Part shown: piece after piece, positions 24,617 through 31,999 of the stretch | How positions within the stretch are numbered: the stretch's first letter is position 1 | Layout: every line of letters starts with the position of its first letter | Source: CAYVUV01 sp964455095 | GTDB lineage: Bacteria > Desulfobacterota > Binatia > HRBIN30 > CADEER01 | Reading direction: 5' to 3' | DNA: 38,258 nucleotides | Assembly (NCBI GenBank): GCA_964455095.1 | Contig: CAYVUV010000097.1 | Span: 1 to 38,258 of the forward strand | The notes under the pieces: model-generated | What the model was told of the DNA's origin: nothing | Seen by the model: only the letters and a program-made list of their open reading frames with translations | Database searches by the model: none | Translations under genes and position numbers: made by a program

Positions 24617-25065
24617 ACGACCAGCACCGGGCACGGCGCGTGGCGCACGATGCGCTCGGCGACGCTGCCGAGCAGAATGTGCTTCAACCCGGTGTGTCCG
24701 TGAGTGGAGATGACGATGAGGTCGGCGCCGACCTCTTGCCCGACGCGCACGATGTCGTCGGACGGCAGGCCGCGCGTCACCACCACCTCGCGCGGCACCG
24801 CGCCGAGGTCGCCGTCGCGCGGCGCGCGCTCGAGCAACGCGCGCTCCGACTCCTCGCGGATCTGGTGCTCCATATCGGGCGTCATCAAATCCGGCGGATA
24901 GTATTGAGCATAGAGCGGCACCGGCGCCACCGGCGGCTCCACCACGTGGCAGAGCACCACTTTCGCGCCGTGATCGGCGGCGAGGCGAAACGCGTGGCCG
25001 ATGGCGCGGTCGCCCAGGTCGGAGAAATCGGTGGTGACCAGAATGACCTTGAATCGCTCGTGCAT
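24610..25065 (-). CDS. universal stress protein (UspA family)
   Basis: 151 residues from ATG 25065, with GGGAGA six bases upstream; a GTG at 25080 is unlikely. KVILVTTDFSDLGDRAI is the first strand and loop of the fold. The ATP-binding signature G-x2-G-x9-G-S is present in STHGHTGLKHILLGSVAERI, so it belongs to the ATP-binding (UspFG/MJ0577) class. HVVEPP and RHAPCPVLVVR are conserved ends. It is encoded eleven bases behind the short-chain dehydrogenase, on the same strand, and so is probably under the same divergent promoter. Confidence 0.9.
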   Translation of the reverse strand: MHERFKVILVTTDFSDLGDRAIGHAFRLAADHGAKVVLCHVVEPPVAPVPLYAQYYPPDLMTPDMEHQIREESERALLERAPRDGDLGAVPREVVVTRGLPSDDIVRVGQEVGADLIVISTHGHTGLKHILLGSVAERIVRHAPCPVLVVR

Positions 25066-25076
25066 GGCGTCTCCCG

Positions 25077-25862
25077 TCACCCCAACATGATCATGCCGGC
25101 ATCGACCACCAACACCTGACCGGTCATCAGATCGCTGTCGGACGAGGCCAGGAACACGGCCGTGCCGGTCAGGTCCTCCGGCTCGAGCGCCTTCTTCAGC
25201 GCCGTCATCATCACGATCATGCTCAGCATCCCCTCCGGCACCACCGACTTGGTCGCCTCGGTCATGGTCACGCCGGGACAGATCGCGTTGACGTTGATGC
25301 CCCAGGCGCCGAGGGCGCCGGCGAAATACTTGGTCAACCCACTGACGCCCATCTTGGCCACGCTGTAGTGGAACGGCGGCGACGGCAGATCCGGGTCGCT
25401 GGTGTCGACCATCCCGATGTTGCCCATGTAGGCGGCGGTCGACGACTGGTTGATGATCTTGCCCTTGTGCTGCCGCTTCATGTACGGCTCGACGGCGCGC
25501 GTGGCCAACCAGACGCCGTTCAAGTTCACCGACAGGATCTTGTTGAAGTACGCCAGCGACTGGTCCGTGCGATCGAGGCCGTGGAAGATCGCGGCGTTGT
25601 TCATCAGGATATCGATGCTGCCGAAGCGCTCGTGCGCCGCGCGGGCCATGGCGCGACAGCTGGCCTCGTCGCTGACGTCGGTCTTGACGTACAGCGCCTG
25701 CGCCCCGGCCGCGCGCACTTCCTCGGCGACGGCATTGCCGTTCTGCTCGTTGATCTCGGCGACCACGACCTTCGCCCCCTCCTGTGCGAAGCGCAGGGCA
25801 TAGGCGCGTCCGATACCCTGCCCGCCTCCCGTGATGATCGCCACTTTGTTCTCGAGTCGCAT
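25077..25862 (-). CDS. short-chain dehydrogenase/reductase
   Basis: 261 residues from ATG 25862, behind GGGGA. Classical SDR: nucleotide loop TGGGQGIG (11-18), NNAA (88-91), catalytic Ser140/141 in NQSST, Tyr166 and Lys170 in HYSVAK, and the late VNAICPGVTMTEAT. An acidic residue (Glu36) at the end of the second strand favours NAD over NADP. The MVDTSDPDLPSPPF insertion before Tyr166 is longer than usual. Substrate unknown. It is divergent from the heme-oxygenase-like operon and shares its control region, so it may act in the same pathway, for example making or using the 2-oxoacid or a hydroxyacyl-CoA. Confidence 0.9.
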   Translation of the reverse strand: MRLENKVAIITGGGQGIGRAYALRFAQEGAKVVVAEINEQNGNAVAEEVRAAGAQALYVKTDVSDEASCRAMARAAHERFGSIDILMNNAAIFHGLDRTDQSLAYFNKILSVNLNGVWLATRAVEPYMKRQHKGKIINQSSTAAYMGNIGMVDTSDPDLPSPPFHYSVAKMGVSGLTKYFAGALGAWGINVNAICPGVTMTEATKSVVPEGMLSMIVMMTALKKALEPEDLTGTAVFLASSDSDLMTGQVLVVDAGMIMLG

Positions 25863-25920
25863 GCTCTCGTCCCCTTCTCTCGCCCGCAAATCAGCCGCGC
25901 AGGCCACACTTTCGGCTTGA

Positions 25921-25949
25921 TTGACAGCCTGTGCTCCTATCCGTTAGGA
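25921..25949 (+). promoter_or_regulatory. candidate promoter of the heme-oxygenase-like/oxidoreductase operon
   Basis: TTGACA at 25921-25926, then 17 bases, then TTAGGA (25944-25949), a moderate -10. The palindrome at 25956 would lie at or just past the start of transcription. The -10 also overlaps the right arm of the inverted repeat CTCCTA (25934-25939), TCCGT, TAGGAG (25945-25950), which could be a second operator or leader hairpin. Confidence 0.4.
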
Positions 25950-25955
25950 GCCAGT

Positions 25956-25973
25956 TTCAATCAATTGATTGAA
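25956..25973. promoter_or_regulatory. 18-bp perfect palindrome, probable TetR-type operator
   Basis: TTCAATCAATTGATTGAA reads the same on both strands. It is in the 218-base region between the divergent SDR and heme-oxygenase-like genes. A/T-rich palindromes of this size are common operators of TetR-family repressors of acyl-CoA metabolism. A half-site TTGATTGA recurs at 25917-25924, 48 bases left of its counterpart at 25965-25972. The TetR gene at 31358 is the nearest candidate regulator; that link is inference. Confidence 0.6.
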
Positions 25974-26080
25974 CGCGTACCATGGGCTGGAAAGGCCCGT
26001 CAAACATGAGGATCGGTGGCCGGCGCGCGCGCCGCAACCGACTCGGCTGACGGCCGGAAAGGGGTCACGCGGGGGAAGCG

Positions 26081-26851
26081 ATGACAGCAACGGGCGAAGA
26101 CCGCAAGGCGATGTTCAAGAACGTGATCCACTCCGACACGATCGAAACGGCCATGCCGGTGGACGAGTACCTGCGCGATCTCGATCGGATGATCGAAGGC
26201 ATCTGCCAGGCGCGCGATCGCCTCACGCCGGCGATCGGCGACGGCACGGCGCCGCTAGCGGTCGTCCGGACCCTTGCCAAGGAGTACTACTACCTCGGCC
26301 GCTGGATGACGCCGGAGTTCTCGAACTTCATCGCCAACGCGCCCGACGTCTACGCGCTCAGCATGGACCACTCCGAGCACTTCGCGCACTGGGCGCAGAA
26401 CTTCGCCGACGAGATCGGCTATCTGCGCGACCCGAACCACGTCCAGATGAAGTTCGATTGGTGCCAACAGCTCGGCATCACGCCCGAAGAGTTGGAGAGC
26501 TACACGCCGCTGCCCGAGACCATCGCGGTGACCGGCACCATGCTGTACTACGTGCGCCGATCGTACGAAGAAGGACTGGCGGTGTTCGGCTTCGCCGGCG
26601 AACGCCTCGCCGCGCGCTCGGGCTACGCCAAGGTCATGTACGAGGGCTTGAAGCAGCACTACGGCATGGAGGTGAAGAACTTCGAGGTCCACGCCTATGC
26701 CGAACCCGACCACGGCGACAAGGCCGAGGAGCTGTTCCGCAAGGTCGCCATCACGGCCACCCAACAGCGGCGCTGCCGCGAGGCGATTCGCAACTCGATG
26801 CTCGTCCGCGACGCGCGCACGCGCGCACTCAACCAGCTCCTGGAGGGCTGA
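26081..26851 (+). CDS. heme-oxygenase-like (PqqC/CADD-like) metal-dependent protein, function unknown
   Basis: 256 residues from ATG 26081, behind GGGGGA. Mostly helical. The C-terminal half has a pattern seen in heme-oxygenase-like iron enzymes: Glu174 (GFAGERLA), then His204, Glu208 and His211 in FEVHAYAEPDHGDKAEE. In structurally known members the spacing is E, about 30, H-x3-D-x2-H; here it is E-x29-H-x3-E-x2-H. The first half would be expected to give E-x6-H; Glu68 is present in LAKEYYYLGRW, but Trp75 occupies the His place. There is also an insertion of about 45 residues before Glu174, with DHSEHFAHW (96-104) as other possible ligands. Relatives include PqqC, TenA, UndA, BesC and CADD, of very diverse chemistry. 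First gene of the operon with the 2-oxoacid oxidoreductase. Not assignable to a known reaction. Confidence 0.7.
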   Translation: MTATGEDRKAMFKNVIHSDTIETAMPVDEYLRDLDRMIEGICQARDRLTPAIGDGTAPLAVVRTLAKEYYYLGRWMTPEFSNFIANAPDVYALSMDHSEHFAHWAQNFADEIGYLRDPNHVQMKFDWCQQLGITPEELESYTPLPETIAVTGTMLYYVRRSYEEGLAVFGFAGERLAARSGYAKVMYEGLKQHYGMEVKNFEVHAYAEPDHGDKAEELFRKVAITATQQRRCREAIRNSMLVRDARTRALNQLLEG

Positions 26852-26896
26852 GTCGCACCGCGGTGCAGGGCGCGCAGCACTCGACGGCGATTGCCC

Positions 26897-27487
26897 ATGC
26901 ACCCGACACAGGCATCCGAACGCGAGGTGGTATTTTCCGGCCTCGGTGGCCAGGGAATCCAGCTCATGGCCAAGGTCCTGGCCGAGGCCGCGGTGGCGGA
27001 CGGCAAATTCGTCATGCTGTTCGGCGTCTACCAGGGCATGATGCGCGGCGGCCCGAGCGAGTCGACGGTGGTCATCGGACCGGCGCCGATCGAGGCACCG
27101 CCGATCATTCCGGCGTGCTGGGCGGTGGTGGCGATGCACCCGCAGGGACTCGACACACTCGCCGCCAAGCTGCGCCCCGACGGACTGCTGTTCGCCAACC
27201 AGACGCTGGTGAAGAACGCGCCGCGCGGCGATATCGCATTGAGTGGTCTCCCGGCGACGCAACTCGCCGAGCAGGCCGGCAGCCTGGCCGGCGCCAGCAT
27301 GATCGCCCTGGGCGGCTTCGTCGCCGCCACCGGTCTGGTCGACTTCGACGCCGTCGTGCGCGCCATGCACGACGCCCTGCCGCCGCATCGCAGGCAGCGC
27401 GCGGCGGAGAACGCGCGCTTCCTGACGCTGGGCGCCGACTACGTGCGCCAGCACGGCGGCGCGAGCGCCGCGCACGCGGCGGGGTGA
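26897..27487 (+). CDS. 2-oxoacid:ferredoxin oxidoreductase, gamma subunit
   Basis: 196 residues from ATG 26897; no good ribosome site, 45 bases after the previous stop. REVVFSGLGGQGIQLMAKVL is the gamma-subunit Rossmann-like opening. GMMRGGPSESTVVIG, LAPxxxG-like surroundings and HPQGLDTLAAKL follow, as does the later GGFVAATGLVDFD. The gamma subunit carries the CoA-proximal domain in pyruvate, ketoisovalerate and 2-oxoglutarate enzymes. Its neighbours delta, alpha and beta complete a four-subunit enzyme of the archaeal/anaerobe type. Substrate cannot be told from the sequence by eye. Confidence 0.87.
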   Translation: MHPTQASEREVVFSGLGGQGIQLMAKVLAEAAVADGKFVMLFGVYQGMMRGGPSESTVVIGPAPIEAPPIIPACWAVVAMHPQGLDTLAAKLRPDGLLFANQTLVKNAPRGDIALSGLPATQLAEQAGSLAGASMIALGGFVAATGLVDFDAVVRAMHDALPPHRRQRAAENARFLTLGADYVRQHGGASAAHAAG

Positions 27488-27490
27488 ACC

Positions 27491-27718
27491 ATGCAGGCCA
27501 CCGTCACCATCGACATCGAGACCTGTAAGGGCTGCGTGCTGTGTATTCCCGTCTGCCCGCCCGGCGTGCTGTCGATGTCCGAAGCAGTCAACGGCAAGGG
27601 TTATCGCTATCCGCTGCTGATCGACGGCTGCACCGGCTGCGAGCTGTGCGCCAAGGTGTGCCCCGATTACTGCTTCGAGGTCTACCGCGCAGCGCCGGCG
27701 CGGCGGGTACACGCATGA
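27491..27718 (+). CDS. 2-oxoacid:ferredoxin oxidoreductase, delta subunit (2[4Fe-4S] ferredoxin)
   Basis: 75 residues from ATG 27491, three bases after the gamma stop. Two full CxxCxxCxxxCP motifs: CKGCVLCIPVCP and CTGCELCAKVCP, so two [4Fe-4S] clusters that pass electrons from the TPP site to a soluble carrier. Small size and position between gamma and alpha are standard for VOR/KOR-type operons. Its TGA overlaps the alpha start as ATGA. Confidence 0.93.
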   Translation: MQATVTIDIETCKGCVLCIPVCPPGVLSMSEAVNGKGYRYPLLIDGCTGCELCAKVCPDYCFEVYRAAPARRVHA

Positions 27719-28782
27719 CCCGCCGGGTGCTGATGGAGGGATCGTGCGCCCTGGCCGAAGCGGCGATCCAGGTCGGTTGTCGCTTCTACGCCGGCTATCC
27801 GATCACTCCGTCGACCGAGATCCTCGAGTACATGTCGGCGCGCATGCCGCAGGTCGGCGGCGTGTGCATGAACGCCGAGAGCGAGATCGAGGCGATCGGC
27901 ATGGTGTGGGGCGCGGCGGGCTGCGGCGTGCGCTCGATGATCGCCTCCACCGGACAGGGCATCAGCCTGATGCAGGAGAGCTTCGCCGAGCTCGCCAACG
28001 CGCAGATTCCGATCGTCGCGATCAACATGTGCCGCGGCCAGGGCGACTACTTCCAAAGCACGCGCGGCGGCGGGCACGGCGACTACCGCTTTCTCGTGCT
28101 CGCCCCGTCGAGCGCGCAGGAGGCCGCCGACCTGGTGCAGCAGGCGTTTCACATCGCCGACAAATGGCGCAACCCGGTGTTGATCATGGGTGACTTTCTG
28201 CTCGCGCACACCTCGGAGCTGGTCGAGTTCCCCACGGTGGTCGAGCCGCCCTTACCGCCCAAGGACTGGGCCGCCACCGGCGCCAAGGGTCGCCCCAGCC
28301 TTACGCTGTCGCCGCTCGGGCCGTCGGCCAAGCTCTCCACCGACGTCGCCGCCGCATTGTCCCAGGTGACCGGGAAGATCGCGGCCATGCGCGCGGCTGA
28401 GGTGCGCGTCGACACCGGCCACCTCGACGATGCGGTGCTCGTGGTCGTGGCATTCGGCTTCCCGGGGCGTTTCGTCAAGTACGCCGTCAAGCTGGCGCGC
28501 GAGCAAGGGATGCGCGTCGGGTACGTCCGCCCCATCAGCCTGTGGCCGTTTCCCAGCGAGACGATCGCCGCGGTCGCCGCGCGCGGGCAGGAGATCGCCG
28601 TCTTCGAGCTCAATGCCGGACAGATGATCGAGGACGTCCAGCTCGCCGCGCTCGGCCGCGTCGCGGTGCATGCGATCGGCGGCATCAGCCACGATCACTC
28701 GGGCTTTGGCGTCGGCCCGGCCCTCACCGTCGAGCACATCCTGACACGCATCCAGGCCGTGTACCCGCGCGCGGCGGCATGA
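27715..28782 (+). CDS. 2-oxoacid:ferredoxin oxidoreductase, alpha subunit
   Basis: 355 residues from ATG 27715 (ATGA overlap with delta). RVLMEGSCALAEAAIQVGCRFYAGYPITPSTEIL is the alpha signature; NAESEIEAIGMVWGAAGCGVRSMIASTGQGISLM carries the conserved ESE and TSGPG-equivalent loop (here STGQG). Further YVRPISLWPFP and FELNAGQMIEDVQLA match the transketolase C-terminal domain II with the conserved ExxxGQ. Named by architecture. STGQG in place of TSGPG and the operon layout suggest a ketoisovalerate/2-oxoglutarate-like rather than a pyruvate enzyme, but this is weak. Confidence 0.92.
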   Translation: MTRRVLMEGSCALAEAAIQVGCRFYAGYPITPSTEILEYMSARMPQVGGVCMNAESEIEAIGMVWGAAGCGVRSMIASTGQGISLMQESFAELANAQIPIVAINMCRGQGDYFQSTRGGGHGDYRFLVLAPSSAQEAADLVQQAFHIADKWRNPVLIMGDFLLAHTSELVEFPTVVEPPLPPKDWAATGAKGRPSLTLSPLGPSAKLSTDVAAALSQVTGKIAAMRAAEVRVDTGHLDDAVLVVVAFGFPGRFVKYAVKLAREQGMRVGYVRPISLWPFPSETIAAVAARGQEIAVFELNAGQMIEDVQLAALGRVAVHAIGGISHDHSGFGVGPALTVEHILTRIQAVYPRAAA

Positions 28783-28796
28783 GCAGAGGAGCACCA

Positions 28797-29561
28797 ATGG
28801 AAACCAACCCGCCGACCGACACCGCAATGCGCAAGGTCTTCGAGAAGCCGGCCTTGCTGCTCAGCACCGAGCACTCGCTCTGCCCCGGCTGCGGCGAACC
28901 GGTCGCCCTGCGGCTGATGCTCGAGCTGATCCAGGAGCTCGGGCTGCGCGAGCGCACGATCTGCGTCGCCGGCATCGGCTGCTACACGGCTTTTCCGATG
29001 ATCATGGACGTCGACGTGATGCAGGCGCTGCACGGACGTGCGCCGTCGGTCGCCACCGGCGTCAAGCGCGTGCAGCCCGACGCCTTCGTGTTCACCATGC
29101 AGGGCGACGGCGATATGGTCTCCGAAGGGTTGCAGGAAGTGCTGCACAGCGCCGCGCGCGGCGAGCAGTTCACCGCCGTGGTGCTGAACAACGGCGTCTT
29201 CGGCGAGACCGGCGGTCACGCCACGGCCACCACCGTGCTCGGCCAGCACACCAAGACGACGCTCGGTGGCCGCGACGTGGCGCGGCACGGTCACCCGATC
29301 AAGATCAGCGAGCTCATCGCCCAGCTCGACGGCCCGGCCTATGTCGCGCGCGGCGCCGTGCACACGCCGGCCGCGATCAAGCTGACGCGCCAGTATCTGC
29401 ACGACGCGTTTCAAACCCAGCTGGCGGGCAAGGGATTCTCCTTCGTCGAGATCCTCACCATGTGCCCGACGGATTGGTTCGTGCCGCCGGGTCAGGGTCC
29501 GAGCTGGCTGGAGGAACGATTCAAGGGCACGTACCCGCTGGGCGTGATCAAGTCCGCCTGA
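28797..29561 (+). CDS. 2-oxoacid:ferredoxin oxidoreductase, beta subunit (TPP-binding)
   Basis: 254 residues from ATG 28797, behind AGAGGAG. CPGCGEPVALRL (first cluster Cys pair) and GIGCYTAFP are the beta-subunit front. The TPP/Mg site is TMQGDGDMVSEG with LNNGVFGETGG. Usual betas have CPGCGH; here CPGCGEP. A late MCPTDWFVPP gives another Cys. It binds thiamine diphosphate and decarboxylates the 2-oxoacid to an enzyme-bound acyl that CoA takes off as acyl-CoA. Ends 22 bases before the thiolase. Confidence 0.93.
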   Translation: METNPPTDTAMRKVFEKPALLLSTEHSLCPGCGEPVALRLMLELIQELGLRERTICVAGIGCYTAFPMIMDVDVMQALHGRAPSVATGVKRVQPDAFVFTMQGDGDMVSEGLQEVLHSAARGEQFTAVVLNNGVFGETGGHATATTVLGQHTKTTLGGRDVARHGHPIKISELIAQLDGPAYVARGAVHTPAAIKLTRQYLHDAFQTQLAGKGFSFVEILTMCPTDWFVPPGQGPSWLEERFKGTYPLGVIKSA

Positions 29562-29583
29562 CACGGGGAGGGAAAGGACCGTC

Positions 29584-30732
29584 ATGGCCGGAGGAGATTT
29601 TCGCAACAAGGTCGCCGTCATCGGCGTCGGCTGCACGCGCTTCGGCGAGTTGTACGAAGCCAGCGCCGAGCAACTCATCTGCGATGCGGCGTTCGAGGCC
29701 ATGGCCGACGCCAAGATCGACGCCGGCCAGATCGAAGCAGCGTGGGTCGGCACCGTGATGAGCCAGCTCGCCGGCGACGCGCTCGGCGACCCGCTCAAGT
29801 TGCACGGCATCCCGATCACGCGCGTGAGCGCCTACTGCGCCTCGGGCATGGACGCGTTTCGCAACGCCGCGCTGGCCATCGCCGCCGGCGTCTACGACAT
29901 CGCGCTGGTGCTCGGCTTCGAGAAGATGCGCGACGGCGGCTATCCCAGACCGGGGCGGCTGCACCCGGTGATCGACAACGGCGAGCGCGCACCGCATGTC
30001 TTCGCGCTCGCGGCAAACCGTTATTTCAAGCGCTACGGCGCCTCGAAGGCGACGCTGGCCAAGGTCGCGGTCAAGAACCACCACCACGGCACGATGAGCC
30101 CGAAGGCGCACCTGCGCATGGAGGTCAGCGAGGAACAGGTACTCAAGGCGCCGTTGATCTACAGTCCGCTCGGCCTGTTCGACTGCTGTCCGACCACCGA
30201 CGGCGCCGCCGCCGCCGTGCTCTGTCGCGCCGATCGGGCGCACGAGTTTCGCGCCGACCCGGTATACGTGAAGGGTATCGGTCTGGCCGTGATGTCGGGG
30301 CAGCCCTACTACAAGCCGAGCTTCGACTACATGGGGTTCCCCTCGACGCAGCGCGCCGCCGCGGTGGCGTACGAGCAGGCTCGTGTGACGGCGGACGACA
30401 TCGACTTCGCCGAGGTGCACGATTGCTTCACCATCACCGAGATCCTCAACTACGAGGACCTCGGCTTTTGTCCGCGCGGCACTGGCGGGCGCTTCGTCGA
30501 GGACGGCCGCGCGGCGCTGGGCGGCGACAAGCCGGTCAACCCGAGCGGCGGTCTCAAGTCGTTCGGACATCCGATAGGCGCCACCGGCGTGCGCATGCTC
30601 ACCGAGCTGACGGTGCAGTTGCAGGGCCGCGCCGGGCAGCGCCAGGTGGCCAACGCCGGCCTCGGCTTGGCACACAATCTCGGCGGCCCAGGGGCGGTAT
30701 CGTGCGTGACGATCCTGGGGAACGACAAATAG
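29584..30732 (+). CDS. SCP2-type thiolase (acetyl-CoA acetyltransferase-like)
   Basis: 382 residues from ATG 29584, behind GGAGGG/AAAGG. KVAVIGVGCTRFGELYE opens as in SCP2/BbsB-type thiolases. The nucleophile is Cys in SAYCASGMDAFRNAA (about residue 86). HDCFTITEIL and NPSGGLKSFGHPIGATG supply the catalytic His residues; the last loop is LAHNLGGPGAVSCVTIL. A DUF35 OB-fold partner gene, often next to such thiolases, is absent. Probably cleaves or condenses a beta-ketoacyl-CoA in the same pathway as the preceding oxidoreductase. Its stop is three bases from the convergent Nudix stop. Confidence 0.9.
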   Translation: MAGGDFRNKVAVIGVGCTRFGELYEASAEQLICDAAFEAMADAKIDAGQIEAAWVGTVMSQLAGDALGDPLKLHGIPITRVSAYCASGMDAFRNAALAIAAGVYDIALVLGFEKMRDGGYPRPGRLHPVIDNGERAPHVFALAANRYFKRYGASKATLAKVAVKNHHHGTMSPKAHLRMEVSEEQVLKAPLIYSPLGLFDCCPTTDGAAAAVLCRADRAHEFRADPVYVKGIGLAVMSGQPYYKPSFDYMGFPSTQRAAAVAYEQARVTADDIDFAEVHDCFTITEILNYEDLGFCPRGTGGRFVEDGRAALGGDKPVNPSGGLKSFGHPIGATGVRMLTELTVQLQGRAGQRQVANAGLGLAHNLGGPGAVSCVTILGNDK

Positions 30733-30735
30733 GCG

Positions 30736-31314
30736 CTACGGATTCTCGATCAGCGTCAGGAACCCGTCGAGGATGCGGTGCGTGAGGCCCCAGATCGTGT
30801 ACTGCTGAAAGAGATACGCCGGGTATTGGTTCTCGACGCCGTCGAGGGTGCGGCGGTGCACTCCGGCTGATTCGGGACTGCGAAAGAACGCCAGCGGCAC
30901 CCACACCGCGCTCTCGACTTCGCGCGGGTCGGGTCGCATCACCACGGTGCGGGACAACGTGAAGACGATCGGCGATATCACCAGGTCGAGCGGCCGGTTG
31001 TGGGAGACGGCGCGCAATTCGTCGAGACGGCCGACCACCTCGCCGTCCGCACGCAGGTCGATCCCTACTTCCTCGTGCGTTTCGCGAATGGCTGTCTGAA
31101 CGACATCGGCGTCGTCTGGATCGCGCCGGCCGCCCGGGAAGGCCATGTGGCCGGACCACGGATCACCGGCCCGCATGGCGCGCTCGATCAGCAGGAGATT
31201 CACCTCTCCGCGCAGTTCCGCCAACACCATCGCCACCGAGGCGCGGGCGACGCGCGGATCGTCGACCACGGACGGACGGTACGCGGCCAGACGGCGTCGG
31301 ATCTGCTCTACCAT
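30736..31314 (-). CDS. Nudix hydrolase, probable CoA pyrophosphatase (NudL type)
   Basis: 192 residues from ATG 31314; AGAGG lies nine bases upstream. LLIERAMRAGDPWSGHMAFPGGRRDPDDADVV resembles the UPF0035 motif of CoA pyrophosphatases. The Nudix box follows, AIRETHEEVGIDL, with the REXXEE core intact. The first Glu of the classic box is an Asp or shifted, as in NudL-type CoAses. Later residues PREVESAVWVPLAFF and QQYTIWGLTHRILDGFL also fit the group. The enzyme splits CoA and derivatives to phosphopantetheine esters and 3',5'-ADP. Divergent from the TetR gene and beside a CoA-using operon, which suits the assignment. Confidence 0.87.
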   Translation of the reverse strand: MVEQIRRRLAAYRPSVVDDPRVARASVAMVLAELRGEVNLLLIERAMRAGDPWSGHMAFPGGRRDPDDADVVQTAIRETHEEVGIDLRADGEVVGRLDELRAVSHNRPLDLVISPIVFTLSRTVVMRPDPREVESAVWVPLAFFRSPESAGVHRRTLDGVENQYPAYLFQQYTIWGLTHRILDGFLTLIENP

Positions 31315-31338
31315 CTCCTTGCGCCTCTGCTCGAATTC

Positions 31339-31354
31339 TGATTCGGTTTAATCA
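31339..31354. promoter_or_regulatory. inverted repeat just before the TetR gene
   Basis: TGATT, six bases (CGGTTT), AATCA, ending four bases before the TetR start codon in the 43-base gap between divergent genes. It could be an autoregulatory operator. Arm orientation is opposite to that in the palindrome at 25956, so the two are not simply the same site. Confidence 0.35.
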
Positions 31355-31357
31355 CTG

Positions 31358-31975
31358 ATGAAGGCCCGTGCGGAAAGACTCAAGGGGGCGGATCGCTTTG
31401 AGCGCCAGCGCGCCCAGACGGCGCGCGACCTGCTTGAGGCCGCCCAGCGCGTCCTCGCCGCGAAAGGCTACCACGGCGCCAAGATCGTGGACATCGCCCG
31501 CGCCGCGGGCGTCGGTGTCGGCACCTTCTACCTGTACTTTCCCACCAAAGAGGCCATCTTTCTCGAGCTGGTCGAAGACGCCGTGCGCCGGTTGAAGAGC
31601 CAGCTCGATGCGGTACAGGCGCAGGCGCCCGACCCGCTGGCCAGCGCCCACGCGCGCACGGACACCTTCTTTCGCTTCGCTCACGAGAACCGCGAGCTGT
31701 TCCGCATCGTTTTTGGCCACGAGGCATCGTTCCACGATGTCGTGCGGCGGGCGCAGGACATGTTTGCGCACGACGTACTGCAGAACCTCGCTGCCGGTAT
31801 GCACAGCGGCGCGTTTCGCCGCGGCGATCCGGACATCTGGGCGCGGGCGTTCATCGGCATGTCGCTGCAGGTGGTCTCCTGGTGGATCGAGCAGGAGTCC
31901 GTCCCGATCGAGGAAGTGGCGCGCTCGCTCAACGACCTCGCCCTGCACGGCATCGCTGCCGCGCGCGAACCCTGA
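31358..31975 (+). CDS. TetR-family transcriptional regulator
   Basis: 205 residues from ATG 31358. The HTH lies at about residues 22-68: AQRVLAAKGYHGAKIVDIARAAGVGVGTFYLYFPTKEAIFLELVED, a textbook TetR DNA-binding domain. The C-terminal ligand domain is helical (AHARTDTFFRFAHENRELFRIVFGHEASFHD, then DIWARAFIGMSLQVVSWWIEQ). The likely targets are its own promoter and the divergent SDR/heme-oxygenase-like promoter 5.4 kb to the left. An acyl-CoA or fatty-acid-like ligand would fit the neighbours but is a guess. Confidence 0.9.
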   Translation: MKARAERLKGADRFERQRAQTARDLLEAAQRVLAAKGYHGAKIVDIARAAGVGVGTFYLYFPTKEAIFLELVEDAVRRLKSQLDAVQAQAPDPLASAHARTDTFFRFAHENRELFRIVFGHEASFHDVVRRAQDMFAHDVLQNLAAGMHSGAFRRGDPDIWARAFIGMSLQVVSWWIEQESVPIEEVARSLNDLALHGIAAAREP

Positions 31976-31984
31976 GCCGCGGCC

Positions 31985-31999
31985 GACGCGTGGCGCGTC
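31985..31999. terminator. hairpin over the stop of the pseudouridine synthase
   Basis: GACGCG, loop TGG, CGCGTC: a perfect six-base stem. Its right arm includes the first bases of the minus-strand stop codon of the pseudouridine synthase, and it begins nine bases after the TetR stop. No T-run. It is the third such structure at a convergent junction in this window. Confidence 0.35.

Noticed and set aside
30730..30738. Stop-codon palindrome at the thiolase/Nudix junction
   Set aside because: Only the stops themselves pair (TAG with CTA); three pairs are too few to form a hairpin.
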